Shown piece after piece: positions 8,238 through 15,759 of a stretch of 64,000 nt of DNA. The notes beneath the pieces were generated by a model. That model did no database searches. It worked only from the letters and a program-made list of their open reading frames with translations, and had not been told where the DNA came from. The stretch comes from an uncultured Clostridia bacterium. GTDB lineage: Bacteria > Bacillota > Clostridia > TANB77 > CAG-508. A program made the translations under genes and the position numbers. The stretch covers positions 1 to 64,000 of the forward strand of contig CAKPJC010000010.1 in NCBI GenBank assembly GCA_934162535.1. Direction: 5' to 3'. How positions within the stretch are numbered: the stretch's first letter is position 1; each line of letters begins with the position of its first letter.

Positions 8238-9098
8238 TTATCTCTCATCATCTTCTTTTGCTTCTAATTCATCTATTGAAATTGTTTCATTTGATTTAAT
8301 TCTAGTTAATCTAATTAACGAACCTTCAATTGTTCTTGGCCTATTTTTTAGTTTTTTGCGATACCCTGAAGATGACCTTGTTGCCATTTGTTTTTCATCT
8401 CTATCTGTAAATACAATATTTATATCATTTACATCTTTGAAGTCCTGTTTTAGATCTGAACCTAAAAATACAGCATCAAATGAACCGAATTTGCTTTTTA
8501 TCCAGTCTCTTGCTGTGTGAAGATTTCTTGTATAATATAGATATGTGTCATCCACAAACTTGAAATGTCTTAATATTTCCATTCTATCTTCTTCATTTAT
8601 TTCTGGATAATGTTTTTTATGTTGCATAACTAATTCATCTGATTTAACTCCTACAATAAGTTTTTCAGTTTGTTTAGCTGCGAGTGATAAATTTTCAAGA
8701 TGACCTGCATGGAATAAATCCCATGTTCCTGGTGCATATGCTACTTTGTATTTTTTTACTGGTTTTGAACTATTATTTTTTTTTGTTGTTTCTTCTTCTT
8801 TTCTTTTTATATATTGCTCTTTTAATTGTTTTATCATGTGATCTCTGTTATTTAGTTCTTTTACCTCAAATACAAAATCTATTCCTCTAAGGAAACTTGC
8901 AATTTTCATCCTTTCTTCAACTGGCTTTAATGGCTTTGCGTGTGACATTTTTTCATACAGTTCATCACTAAAAATTCCAAGTGCAAAATATTCACATCCT
9001 TTTTCTTTACTTTGTTGGATTCTCTTATCTAATTCTCTAAGTTCGTCTGCATTAAGTATATCAAGTCCTAAACATGTCAAATCTATTTTTGCTGGCAT
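8238..9098 (-). CDS. Cytidylyltransferase-like protein with a degenerate first domain
   Basis: A protein of 286 residues made of two nucleotidyltransferase-like segments. The second carries the signature AYAPGTWDLFHAGHLENL (HAGH at 130-133) and VGVKSDELV, as in glycerol-3-phosphate, ethanolamine-phosphate and related cytidylyltransferases. The first segment (about 1-80) follows the same order, with LGIFSDELY and EERMKIASFLRGIDFVFEV, but has NADE where HxGH should be, so it is probably inactive. Two-domain enzymes with one dead half are known among ethanolamine-phosphate cytidylyltransferases. The substrate is not predictable here. A PLC-like gene lies just upstream in the same direction, so a link with phospholipid or head-group metabolism is possible but unproven. 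Confidence 0.75.
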   Translation of the reverse strand: MPAKIDLTCLGLDILNADELRELDKRIQQSKEKGCEYFALGIFSDELYEKMSHAKPLKPVEERMKIASFLRGIDFVFEVKELNNRDHMIKQLKEQYIKRKEEETTKKNNSSKPVKKYKVAYAPGTWDLFHAGHLENLSLAAKQTEKLIVGVKSDELVMQHKKHYPEINEEDRMEILRHFKFVDDTYLYYTRNLHTARDWIKSKFGSFDAVFLGSDLKQDFKDVNDINIVFTDRDEKQMATRSSSGYRKKLKNRPRTIEGSLIRLTRIKSNETISIDELEAKEDDER

Positions 9099-9122
9099 TT
9101 TTCTATCTCCTTTTTATTCAAT

Positions 9123-9632
9123 TTATACAAGCTTTTTATATGTATTCCATTTTTCAGTATTGTTGCTTATTTCTTCAATTATTTTTTCAAAGTCTATTTC
9201 TGAAACTTCTTCTATTATTTGTTCAACTAGTTCTTTTGAGAGTAGTTTTGGTTCTCCATCTTTGAAAAAAACTTTATCTTTTATCTCTTCTGGTATTTTT
9301 ATATCATATTTGTTTATAAGGTATCTATTAAGGTAATCATAATCATCATATATTTGTGGTTTTTCAAGTTTATTAAGATATTTATTGTAAAATAAATAAT
9401 CGGCAATAAGATGTAAAAAATGTCCTTTATTAAAATCTGTGTCTATATTATTGTTGTCTAAAAAACCTTTTAAATATGTATATGCTGGAGATTTACCATA
9501 ATGCGTTAGTTTTTTTTCACTTACACTGTCTGGATAAATAGTTCCCTTAATAAATTCTTCTTCATTTTTTATGTTATTGTGCTTTTTTATGTATTGCGTT
9601 GCAATTGCTATATGTATTACATACCCTGGCAT
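9123..9632 (-). CDS. Zinc-dependent phospholipase C-like protein
   Basis: A protein of 169 residues. The start MPGYVIHIAIATQYIKKH and the internal GHFLHLIADYLFYNKYL give the spaced His and Asp residues typical of the zinc phospholipase C / S1-P1 nuclease-like fold. Bacterial members of this short type are often annotated as zinc-dependent phospholipase C domain proteins with no tested activity. No signal peptide is visible, so it is probably cytoplasmic. It is separated by only 24 bases from the cytidylyltransferase-like gene and probably forms a two-gene unit with it. Confidence 0.65.
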   Translation of the reverse strand: MPGYVIHIAIATQYIKKHNNIKNEEEFIKGTIYPDSVSEKKLTHYGKSPAYTYLKGFLDNNNIDTDFNKGHFLHLIADYLFYNKYLNKLEKPQIYDDYDYLNRYLINKYDIKIPEEIKDKVFFKDGEPKLLSKELVEQIIEEVSEIDFEKIIEEISNNTEKWNTYKKLV

Positions 9633-9656
9633 GTTTTTTCTCCTTTTAATTGAACT

Positions 9657-9686
9657 AGAACAATCTTATTTTTTTAAGATTGTTCT
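9657..9686. terminator. Perfect 12-bp hairpin downstream of rho
   Basis: AGAACAATCTTA is exactly complementary to TAAGATTGTTCT across a 6-base loop. It lies 6 bases past the rho stop codon. The T run after it on the minus strand is short and broken, so it may be a weak terminator or an mRNA 3' stabiliser. Confidence 0.55.
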
Positions 9687-9692
9687 AACTCT

Positions 9693-11057
9693 TTAGTTTT
9701 TATAATTTTTTAAGTATTCGTCCATTTTTTCAATGAATTCTTCGTTATTTTTGGTTTTTGTCATTTGTGAAATTATTTGCTCAGTTACTTCTGCAACAGG
9801 TAAATTGTTTAATGCTTTTCTTAGTGCAAATACAGTTTCCATTTCTGATTTTGTTAATAGTAAGTCTTCTCTTCTTGTTCCTGATTTGTTTATGTCTATT
9901 GCAGGGAAAATACGTTTTTCAGATAGTTTTCTATCAAGGTGTACTTCCATATTACCTGTTCCTTTGAATTCTTCAAATATTACGTCGTCCATTCTGCTAC
10001 CTGTTTCTATTAATGATGTAGCTAGAATTGTTAGACTTCCTCCATTTTCAATGTTTCTTGCTGCTCCAAAGAATTTTTTTGGCTTGTGTAATGCTGCTGG
10101 GTCTAAACCTCCTGATAATGTTTTTCCTGATGATGGCATTACTAGGTTATATGCTCTCGCTAGTCTTGTTATGCTGTCTAATAAAATTACTACATCTTTG
10201 TTATGCTCTATTATTCTTTTTGCTCTTTCTAATACCATTTCAGCAACTTTTACATGATGCTCTGGCATTTCATCAAATGTTGAGTATATAACTTGTCCTT
10301 TTATTGAACGTTTCATGTCTGTAACTTCTTCTGGTCTTTCATCTATTAATAGTACAATAAGTTCTACTTCTGGATTATTTGCTGATATGCTGTTTGCTAT
10401 TTTCTTTAATAATGTTGTTTTACCTACTTTTGGTGGAGCAACTATCATTCCTCTTTGGCCCTTACCTATTGGTGAGATTAAATCTATTATTCTCATTGCA
10501 TATTCATTTGGTGTTGTTTCTAGTTTTAATCTTTCATTTGGATATATAGGTATTAGTTCATCAAATCTTTTTCTTTTTGCTGCTCTTTCTGGATGCTCTC
10601 CATTTACTTCTCCAACAAATATTAGTGAAGGGAATTTTTCTCCTTCTTTACATCTTGATATTCCTTTTACTATATCACCTGTGTCTAGTTTGAATCTTCT
10701 TATTTGAATTGGTGATATATATACGTCTTTGGGGCTTGATAAATAGTTTTCACCTCTTAAAAATCCATATCCGTCTGGCAATACTTCTAATATTCCTTCA
10801 ACAATTTGGTCATCGTCATTTGTTACTTTATAGTCTATTACTGCATCTCCTACTTCTTCAACTTGTTCTTCGTCATTGTCATCATATTTTATTCCTTTTG
10901 ATTCAACTTTTGGTTCGTCTTTTTTACTTGATGTTTCTTTTATTTGTTTTAATAGACTTATAAGTTCCTCCTTTTTTAATTTCGATATGTTTTTTATATT
11001 TTGTTCTTTAGCATAATTTCTTAGTTCTAATAATGTCATATCTTCTAATTCTTGCAT
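9693..11057 (-). CDS. rho: Transcription termination factor Rho
   Basis: A protein of 454 residues, an ATP-dependent RNA helicase that ends untranslated transcripts. A Rho N-terminal helical domain (1-38) is followed by an acidic, charged linker (about 40-85), the cold-shock-like RNA-binding domain with LPDGYGFLRG (93-102), and the ATPase. The Walker A is APPKVGKTTLL (207-217). ILLDSITRLARAY gives the Walker B region and GGLDPAALHKPKKFFGAARN the Q/R-loop area. Length and domain order are normal for Firmicutes. AGGAGG lies 9 bases before the start. It follows divIC in the same direction, but a terminator hairpin separates them. Confidence 0.97.
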   Translation of the reverse strand: MQELEDMTLLELRNYAKEQNIKNISKLKKEELISLLKQIKETSSKKDEPKVESKGIKYDDNDEEQVEEVGDAVIDYKVTNDDDQIVEGILEVLPDGYGFLRGENYLSSPKDVYISPIQIRRFKLDTGDIVKGISRCKEGEKFPSLIFVGEVNGEHPERAAKRKRFDELIPIYPNERLKLETTPNEYAMRIIDLISPIGKGQRGMIVAPPKVGKTTLLKKIANSISANNPEVELIVLLIDERPEEVTDMKRSIKGQVIYSTFDEMPEHHVKVAEMVLERAKRIIEHNKDVVILLDSITRLARAYNLVMPSSGKTLSGGLDPAALHKPKKFFGAARNIENGGSLTILATSLIETGSRMDDVIFEEFKGTGNMEVHLDRKLSEKRIFPAIDINKSGTRREDLLLTKSEMETVFALRKALNNLPVAEVTEQIISQMTKTKNNEEFIEKMDEYLKNYKN

Positions 11058-11159
11058 ATGCTTATTACCTCCTATTATTTTATTTTTTTGTTATGGATAT
11101 TGTAAAAGATTCTTAAAAGATTTCTAGGAAAAAATATAAATTCCTATTTTAATTTTTGT

Positions 11160-11192
11160 AAACCTAAAAAAGCTTTAGTGTTTTTTAGGTTT
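11160..11192 (-). terminator. Hairpin terminator of divIC
   Basis: AAACCTAAAAAA and TTTTTTAGGTTT form a perfect 12-bp stem around a 9-base loop. The divIC stop codon (11191-11193) overlaps the first arm. The distal arm itself supplies the T run. Confidence 0.7.
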
Positions 11193-11475
11193 ACATGTTA
11201 CTATCGATATAAACTCTTTCGTTTGGTAAATACATACCTAATTTTTCTCGAGCTAATTTTTCAATATATTCTAATGAATTTGTATTTTGTTTTTCTTCTT
11301 CTAAATATTGTTTGTCTTGTTGTAATTTTTCTTCTGCTACCTCTATCTTTTGAGATAACACATTTATATCATCTTTGTATTGTGATATATTTAATTGTTG
11401 TTTTATTAAAACTACTGCCCATACTATTATAGCAATAATTAGCAGATTTGTAAATAGTTTATTTTTTTTTCTCAT
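11191..11475 (-). CDS. divIC: Septum formation initiator DivIC/FtsL-like
   Basis: A protein of 94 residues with a short basic N terminus (MRKKNKLF), one membrane helix (about 7-25) and a coiled coil rich in Lys, Glu and Gln. It ends EYIEKLAREKLGMYLP, the conserved DivIC signature. It belongs to the divisome and partners FtsL and FtsB-like proteins. I chose the ATG at 11475 because GGAG lies 8 bases before it. The ATG four codons upstream would overlap that ribosome site. Its position after yabP and yabQ matches the Bacillus subtilis order yabP-yabQ-divIC, which supports the call. Confidence 0.9.
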   Translation of the reverse strand: MRKKNKLFTNLLIIAIIVWAVVLIKQQLNISQYKDDINVLSQKIEVAEEKLQQDKQYLEEEKQNTNSLEYIEKLAREKLGMYLPNERVYIDSNM

Positions 11476-11516
11476 AAGTATCTCCATTATTTTACATGAT
11501 TTTTCCTACATATATA

Positions 11517-11951
11517 TTATTCTCCACTTTTTTCTATTTTCCCTCTTTTATTGTAAAAATTTATGAAATATTTTACCTTTTTTGATATATTAGTACAAAT
11601 TTTCTTTATGGGTTTTAATGGTATTATTGCTATTTTTATTATTTTTTTTAAAAGATTAAAAATTAATAATGAGATTTTTGAAAAAATACTGCTTAGTGTG
11701 AGTAAATATATTAGTATTCCTATTATTATGCCTAAAAACATATATATACGTATTTCTCCGTCATTAAAATACCATATATTATATATTATCAGTGTTCCTG
11801 TTAATAACCAAAAAACAATATCTTCGATATATGTAATGATATTAGATGTTTTGAAGCTTTTTCTTAATGCTCTAAATATATCAAATAATGCACCTATGAG
11901 TATTCCTGTTATTGAGAATATTAGAAATAAATATGCTTGATTTTCAACCAT
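11517..11951 (-). CDS. yabQ: Spore cortex biosynthesis protein YabQ
   Basis: A protein of 144 residues and a multi-helix membrane protein. NQAYLFLIFSITGILIGALF opens the first helix, followed by DIFRALRKSFK, the loop typical of YabQ. Two or three more helices lie between about 40 and 95, and the tail is basic and cytosolic. In Bacillus subtilis YabQ is made in the mother cell and is needed for spore cortex formation. It lies 14 bases after yabP. The divIC copy follows, as in other spore formers. Confidence 0.9.
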   Translation of the reverse strand: MVENQAYLFLIFSITGILIGALFDIFRALRKSFKTSNIITYIEDIVFWLLTGTLIIYNIWYFNDGEIRIYMFLGIIIGILIYLLTLSSIFSKISLLIFNLLKKIIKIAIIPLKPIKKICTNISKKVKYFINFYNKRGKIEKSGE

Positions 11952-11965
11952 CTTTTTGCCTTTCT

Positions 11966-12268
11966 TTACTTAAATATTTTACTTAACAGTGTGCTGTTTG
12001 ATTTGTCTTGCTTATTATCACTATATGTAAGACTTGATATTTCTCCTTCTATAACGACTTCAGCAGTGTCTAAGCTTAATTTTGTTATCCTTATATTTTC
12101 CCCTTTTACCGTTAATAGTCCAAGCTCTGTATCGACTATTACAACTTGGTCATCAAAGCTTAGTACATCATTCACTCCTGACACATTAAGTTTTTTCCTA
12201 TTTTCTAGTAATAAATTTTGTATTACATTATTTGTGTTCATGTTTATTGTTTTTCTTTCTTCTATCAT
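11966..12268 (-). CDS. yabP: Sporulation protein YabP
   Basis: A protein of 100 residues of the YabP/YqfC family. The core reads RKKLNVSGVNDVLSFDDQVV then LGLLTVKGENIRITKLSLDT, with a variable hydrophilic C terminus. The start has an AGAGGAGAG site. YabP is a mother-cell protein needed for a late sporulation step. Upstream on the minus strand GCATATTATAAT resembles a sigma-E -10 region (GCATA type). That would fit control by sigma-E, but no -35 was confirmed. Confidence 0.9.
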   Translation of the reverse strand: MIEERKTINMNTNNVIQNLLLENRKKLNVSGVNDVLSFDDQVVIVDTELGLLTVKGENIRITKLSLDTAEVVIEGEISSLTYSDNKQDKSNSTLLSKIFK

Positions 12269-12332
12269 CTTTTGCTCTCCTCTCTATACTATACTAAATT
12301 ATAATATGCATTTTATATAGATTTTAGAACGA

Positions 12333-12369
12333 AAAAATAGAAGAAAACATTTTATTTTCTTCTATTTTT
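12333..12369 (-). terminator. Intrinsic terminator after the Fic gene
   Basis: AAAAATAGAAGAAAA pairs exactly with TTTTCTTCTATTTTT over 15 bp with a 7-base loop. A T run continues on the minus strand. It ends the fucO-type dehydrogenase and Fic unit and separates it from yabP. Confidence 0.8.
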
Positions 12370-12412
12370 ATATAATCGAGTGAGAACAAAGAGCGATTAT
12401 GTCCTTATTCTC

Positions 12413-13075
12413 TTATAAATTTTTTATTCCATCAATGCAATTGCCATATATAAATTGTTTTAACTTTTCTAGTTTATCTTCATTTTCATAATATGCAATA
12501 AGTTTTTCTTCAAATTCTTCTTTGAATTCTTTCGCAATTGAAATAATACCTTTACCATTTTTTATCATTTCATGATTTGCTATTAACATTGCAGTCCTTT
12601 TATTTCCATCATTAAAATATTGTAATTTCATAAGTTTACACATAAGAGTAATTGCACCATCTGTTATAATTTCATTATTGCTATATTCTTTTAATAATTG
12701 TTCCATTCTCTCTTTTGATGATAATTCTGGTTTCCATTTTGTTCCCCCCATATTCACGTCGTAGATTCTCATCATTCCAGGACTTTCGACTAAATTAGTT
12801 CCTATTAGAGAATGAATACTTGATATATAATTAAGATTTATATTATCATTTATAGTCATTATACAAAATTTCCATGCATGCTTTAGATTGTTTATTATTT
12901 GCAGTTGATCTATTCCCAAATGTGCTATATTTCCACCATCATAAATTGTTTGTGTTTCTGGGAAAGTGATTGGAATTCCTTCAAGTAATGCACTTTTCCA
13001 TATTGTATCAACAATATTTCTTTTGGCTAAAAATACATTTTGCTCTTGTGTCATATTAAACTTATTTTTCAACAT
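12413..13075 (-). CDS. Fic-family protein with Gln in place of the catalytic His
   Basis: A protein of 220 residues. ATG 13075 was chosen because AAAAGGAG lies 7 bases before it. An upstream in-frame ATG begins inside the previous gene and has no ribosome site. Near the N terminus SALLEG (28-33) fits the (S/T)xxxE(G/N) inhibitory helix of self-inhibited Fic proteins. The core motif is QYFNDGNKR (152-160), where the usual HPFxDGNGR His is Gln and the second Gly is Lys. Fic proteins normally transfer AMP to a hydroxyl side chain of a target protein. Without the His, ordinary AMPylation should be weak, so it may do other chemistry or only bind. It overlaps no neighbour but sits 16 bases after the dehydrogenase gene and probably shares its transcript. 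Confidence 0.8.
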   Translation of the reverse strand: MLKNKFNMTQEQNVFLAKRNIVDTIWKSALLEGIPITFPETQTIYDGGNIAHLGIDQLQIINNLKHAWKFCIMTINDNINLNYISSIHSLIGTNLVESPGMMRIYDVNMGGTKWKPELSSKERMEQLLKEYSNNEIITDGAITLMCKLMKLQYFNDGNKRTAMLIANHEMIKNGKGIISIAKEFKEEFEEKLIAYYENEDKLEKLKQFIYGNCIDGIKNL

Positions 13076-13091
13076 TTTTATTCTCCTTTTG

Positions 13092-14246
13092 CTACATTGC
13101 ACTTCTAAATAAATTAATAAAATCTTCTTTTGATACTTCTCTTGGATTGCCTGGTTTGCATGGATCTTGCATTGCTTTTTCAGCTAGCATTTCAAGGTCT
13201 TCTTCTTTTCCTCCAACATCTTTTACTGTTTGCGTTATTCCAACTGATTTTGCAAGTTCTGAAACCATCCATACAAGTGTATTTACTACATCTTGATCAT
13301 TTAAGTCTTTTGCATCAGGTCTTCCAATATTTATTAGTATTTCTCTAAATCTGTCTGCACATACTTCTCCATTAAATCTCATTACTGTTGGTAATAAGAT
13401 TGCATTTGCAATTCCGTGTGGTGTATCATATACTGCGCCTAGTTGATGTGCCATTGAGTGTACAATTCCTAATCCTACATTTGAGAATCCCATTCCCGCT
13501 ATATATTGTGCTAGACCCATTTTTTCAATTGCTTCTTCATCTTTTTCGTTTACTGCTGGTGAAAGATATTTGAATATTAGTTTTATCGCTTCCATATGGA
13601 ACATATCTGACATTGTGTTATGGGCTTTTGTTATATATCCTTCTATTGCATGTGTAAGTGCATCCATTCCTGTTGCAGATGCAAGTGATTTTGGCATTGA
13701 TGCCATTAGGTCTGAGTCTATTATTGCTAGTATTGGTACATCATTTGGATCTACACATACCATTTTTATTTCTCTTTCTTCATCTGTTATTACATAATTT
13801 ATTGTGACTTCTGCTGCTGTTCCTGCTGTTGTTGGTAATGCTATTACAGGCATACTTCTGTTCTTTGTATTTGATAATCCATTTAGTGATACAATGTCTG
13901 CTTTTTCTGGATTTGTCATTACTATTCCTATTCCTTTTGCTGTATCAATGCTTGAACCTCCTCCAACTGCTATTATTACATCTGCTCCTGATTCTTTACA
14001 TGCTTGTACACCATCTGTTACATTTTTTATTGTAGGGTTTGGCTTTATTTCTGAATACATATCATATGGTATTCCTGCTTTTTCAAGTTCTTCTGTTACT
14101 TTTGATGTAACTCCACATTCTAGTAGTGATTTGTCTGTTACAACAAATGCTTTTTTAAATCCTCTCTTGTTTATTTCTCCTGCTAATTCTTCTCTTGCTC
14201 TTTTTCCAAAATATGATGTTTCGTTTAATACGAATCTGTTTGCCAT
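13092..14246 (-). CDS. fucO: Iron-containing alcohol dehydrogenase, lactaldehyde reductase type
   Basis: A protein of 384 residues. It resembles Escherichia coli FucO from the first residues (MANRFVLNETSYFG) through TTAGTAAEVTINYVITDEE and CVDPNDVP to the C-terminal NPREV. GGGSSIDTAKG is the NAD-binding signature. The iron ligands should be the Asp and His of MDALTHAIEGYI and the two His of GIVHSMAHQLGAVYDTPHG. FucO reduces lactaldehyde to 1,2-propanediol during fucose or rhamnose use. Related enzymes act on 1,3-propanediol or butanol, so the substrate is not certain. No sugar genes adjoin it. Confidence 0.85.
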   Translation of the reverse strand: MANRFVLNETSYFGKRAREELAGEINKRGFKKAFVVTDKSLLECGVTSKVTEELEKAGIPYDMYSEIKPNPTIKNVTDGVQACKESGADVIIAVGGGSSIDTAKGIGIVMTNPEKADIVSLNGLSNTKNRSMPVIALPTTAGTAAEVTINYVITDEEREIKMVCVDPNDVPILAIIDSDLMASMPKSLASATGMDALTHAIEGYITKAHNTMSDMFHMEAIKLIFKYLSPAVNEKDEEAIEKMGLAQYIAGMGFSNVGLGIVHSMAHQLGAVYDTPHGIANAILLPTVMRFNGEVCADRFREILINIGRPDAKDLNDQDVVNTLVWMVSELAKSVGITQTVKDVGGKEEDLEMLAEKAMQDPCKPGNPREVSKEDFINLFRSAM

Positions 14247-14311
14247 ATTCTTTTCACTCCTTCTTTTGATTTTTTATATATAAATAAGTTTGAAACTTTT
14301 TATATCATTCT

Positions 14312-14950
14312 TTAGTTTTCAGCATAGTTTGCTGGTATTTCAAATAATGCATTGTCGACATCATTTGATAGTTTTACTTTTAGTAATTCATCTTGGTCTC
14401 CAAATATTGTTTTCACATATACTATTTTAGAATCTTTACTAAAGTAAATTCTTGTTTTTACACCTTCTTCATTTAGTTGTGGTGTGTTTGATATCATAAA
14501 TACCGTACTGCCTTCATATTCTTCATATGTGTAATTTTTCCCTCTTATTTTTTCATTTCCCACAGTATATTTTTTGTTTAATAATTCTTTTATTCCATCT
14601 GTTAGTATGCTTTGCTCTACATTGTTGCCCTTGTATATATAGTATTCTTGTCTGTCATGTAATACTAAATATGTGTTTTCACTATCTACTATTGTTGTTG
14701 TATGGCTTTCTCCTGAGTATTGATCTATTGCTGTCTTGCTATCTTTTTTTGCCATTATTGTTTTGTTGTTGTCATTTTGTTCTATTGTACATATATATGT
14801 CGAACTTGTGCTAAGTTCATTGTAAATGTTTACTAGCTTCGATTCTTGATTTCCGTCTTTTTTTCCTATTACTTTTACTAATATTATTATCGCAAGTATA
14901 ATTACCAATAGTGCTATAATTAGAGTTCTTATTTTTTTCTTTTTCATCAT
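14312..14950 (-). CDS. Membrane-anchored protein of unknown function
   Basis: A protein of 212 residues. A basic start is followed by one long hydrophobic helix (IRTLIIALLVIILAIIILVK) and an extracellular domain of about 185 residues. That domain contains many Ser/Thr/Tyr residues and beta-strand patterns (YTYEEYEGSTVFMIS, KTRIYFSKDSKIVYVKT). It recalls LolA-like or sporulation-lipoprotein folds, but no family is recognised. The start was placed at the first of two ATG codons (14950). A GTG at 14977 would overlap the ribosome site. Between that site and the ATG lies a hairpin, described separately. Confidence 0.65.
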   Translation of the reverse strand: MMKKKKIRTLIIALLVIILAIIILVKVIGKKDGNQESKLVNIYNELSTSSTYICTIEQNDNNKTIMAKKDSKTAIDQYSGESHTTTIVDSENTYLVLHDRQEYYIYKGNNVEQSILTDGIKELLNKKYTVGNEKIRGKNYTYEEYEGSTVFMISNTPQLNEEGVKTRIYFSKDSKIVYVKTIFGDQDELLKVKLSNDVDNALFEIPANYAEN

Positions 14951-14956
14951 TTTTTT

Positions 14957-14983
14957 GTGTGGCGTTGTGCCACACACTCCTTT
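14957..14983 (-). promoter_or_regulatory. Ribosome site with a hairpin spacer
   Basis: On the minus strand AAAGGAG (14983-14977) is followed by one base, then GTGTGGC / GCCACAC, a perfect 7-bp stem with loop ACAAC (14975-14957), then six bases and ATGATG. The linear gap of 26 bases is too long for initiation. With the hairpin folded it drops to 7. Confidence 0.65.
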
Positions 14984-15005
14984 CTACATTTTATAATAAT
15001 TATAT

Positions 15006-15209
15006 TTATTTTTGCATATTTAGTATTGGATATCCACTATTTTCATCTAGTAGCCATTCTTCCAGGTATGTTAGGTTTTTATTTATTAGTTCTTTCATTT
15101 CTTCTTCAGTATCAATTTGTTTTGTTGTGTCTGGATATCCCACATCAGTTGTATACTGTTTAGCATAAATTCCATACTTAGATGTTCCTTTTCCCTGAGT
15201 GAGTATTAT
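15006..15209 (-). pseudogene. Orphan C-terminal fragment of a surface-type protein
   Basis: On the minus strand 67 codons are open from just after a TAG to TAA at 15006. They read ILTQGKGTSKYGIYAKQYTT, then DEENSGYPILNMQK-like (in full LLDENSGYPILNMQK) at the end. There is no start codon or ribosome site at the beginning. The closing SGYPILN pattern resembles the ends of repeat-bearing cell-surface proteins, which often finish with a Gly-Tyr-Pro-hydrophobic stretch (inference). It seems to be the leftover tail of a deleted gene. Confidence 0.5.
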
Positions 15210-15262
15210 CTAAAATTTAATCATATTATATCAATAATATTTTTTATTTACAATATATTTTA

Positions 15263-15742
15263 CTAGTTTTGTTCAGGTGTAACATATTCAAGTGTACCTG
15301 GCAACATTTTATCTTTGAAAACTATTCCATCTAAATGGTCAAGTTCATGAGCAATTGCCTGTGCTAACAAATCTTTAGCCTTTATAGTTATTTTTTTACC
15401 ATCTCTGTTAAGTGCTTCTGCTGTAACCTCTTTTGGTCTAATCAGTTTTGCATATTGATTTGGGAAACTCAAGCATCCTTCTTCTACTTCATGCTCTCCT
15501 TTTGATTTTGTTATTTTAGGATTTATTAGAACTTTCACACCTGTTCCATCATCTATATCAATTACTACAATTCTTTTAAGTACACCTATTTGCACTGCTG
15601 AAAGTCCAACCCCATTGTATTTACGCATTGTTTCTATCATGTCATCTATTAATACTTGTGTTTTTTCATCTATTTTTTCTACTTCTCTTGATTTTTTTCT
15701 TAATATTTCATCATTTTCAACTCTTATGACTCTTGTTGCCAT
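15263..15742 (-). CDS. def: Peptide deformylase
   Basis: A protein of 159 residues that removes the formyl group from new proteins. All three motifs are present: GVGLSAVQ (44-51), EGCLS (88-92) with the metal-binding Cys, and HELDH (132-136) with the two His ligands and the catalytic Glu. Length fits type 1 enzymes. It directly follows priA (17 bases), an arrangement frequent in Firmicutes where fmt often follows. Here fmt is absent and the orphan fragment lies downstream instead. Confidence 0.97.
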   Translation of the reverse strand: MATRVIRVENDEILRKKSREVEKIDEKTQVLIDDMIETMRKYNGVGLSAVQIGVLKRIVVIDIDDGTGVKVLINPKITKSKGEHEVEEGCLSFPNQYAKLIRPKEVTAEALNRDGKKITIKAKDLLAQAIAHELDHLDGIVFKDKMLPGTLEYVTPEQN

Positions 15743-15759
15743 TTTTATTATTCCTCCTA

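Noticed and set aside
9733..14283. Many plus-strand ORFs of 60-175 codons, rich in Leu, Phe and Ser
   Set aside because: They lie opposite strong minus-strand genes (rho, yabQ, fucO) and arise from the AT-rich codon use. None has family motifs or ribosome sites.
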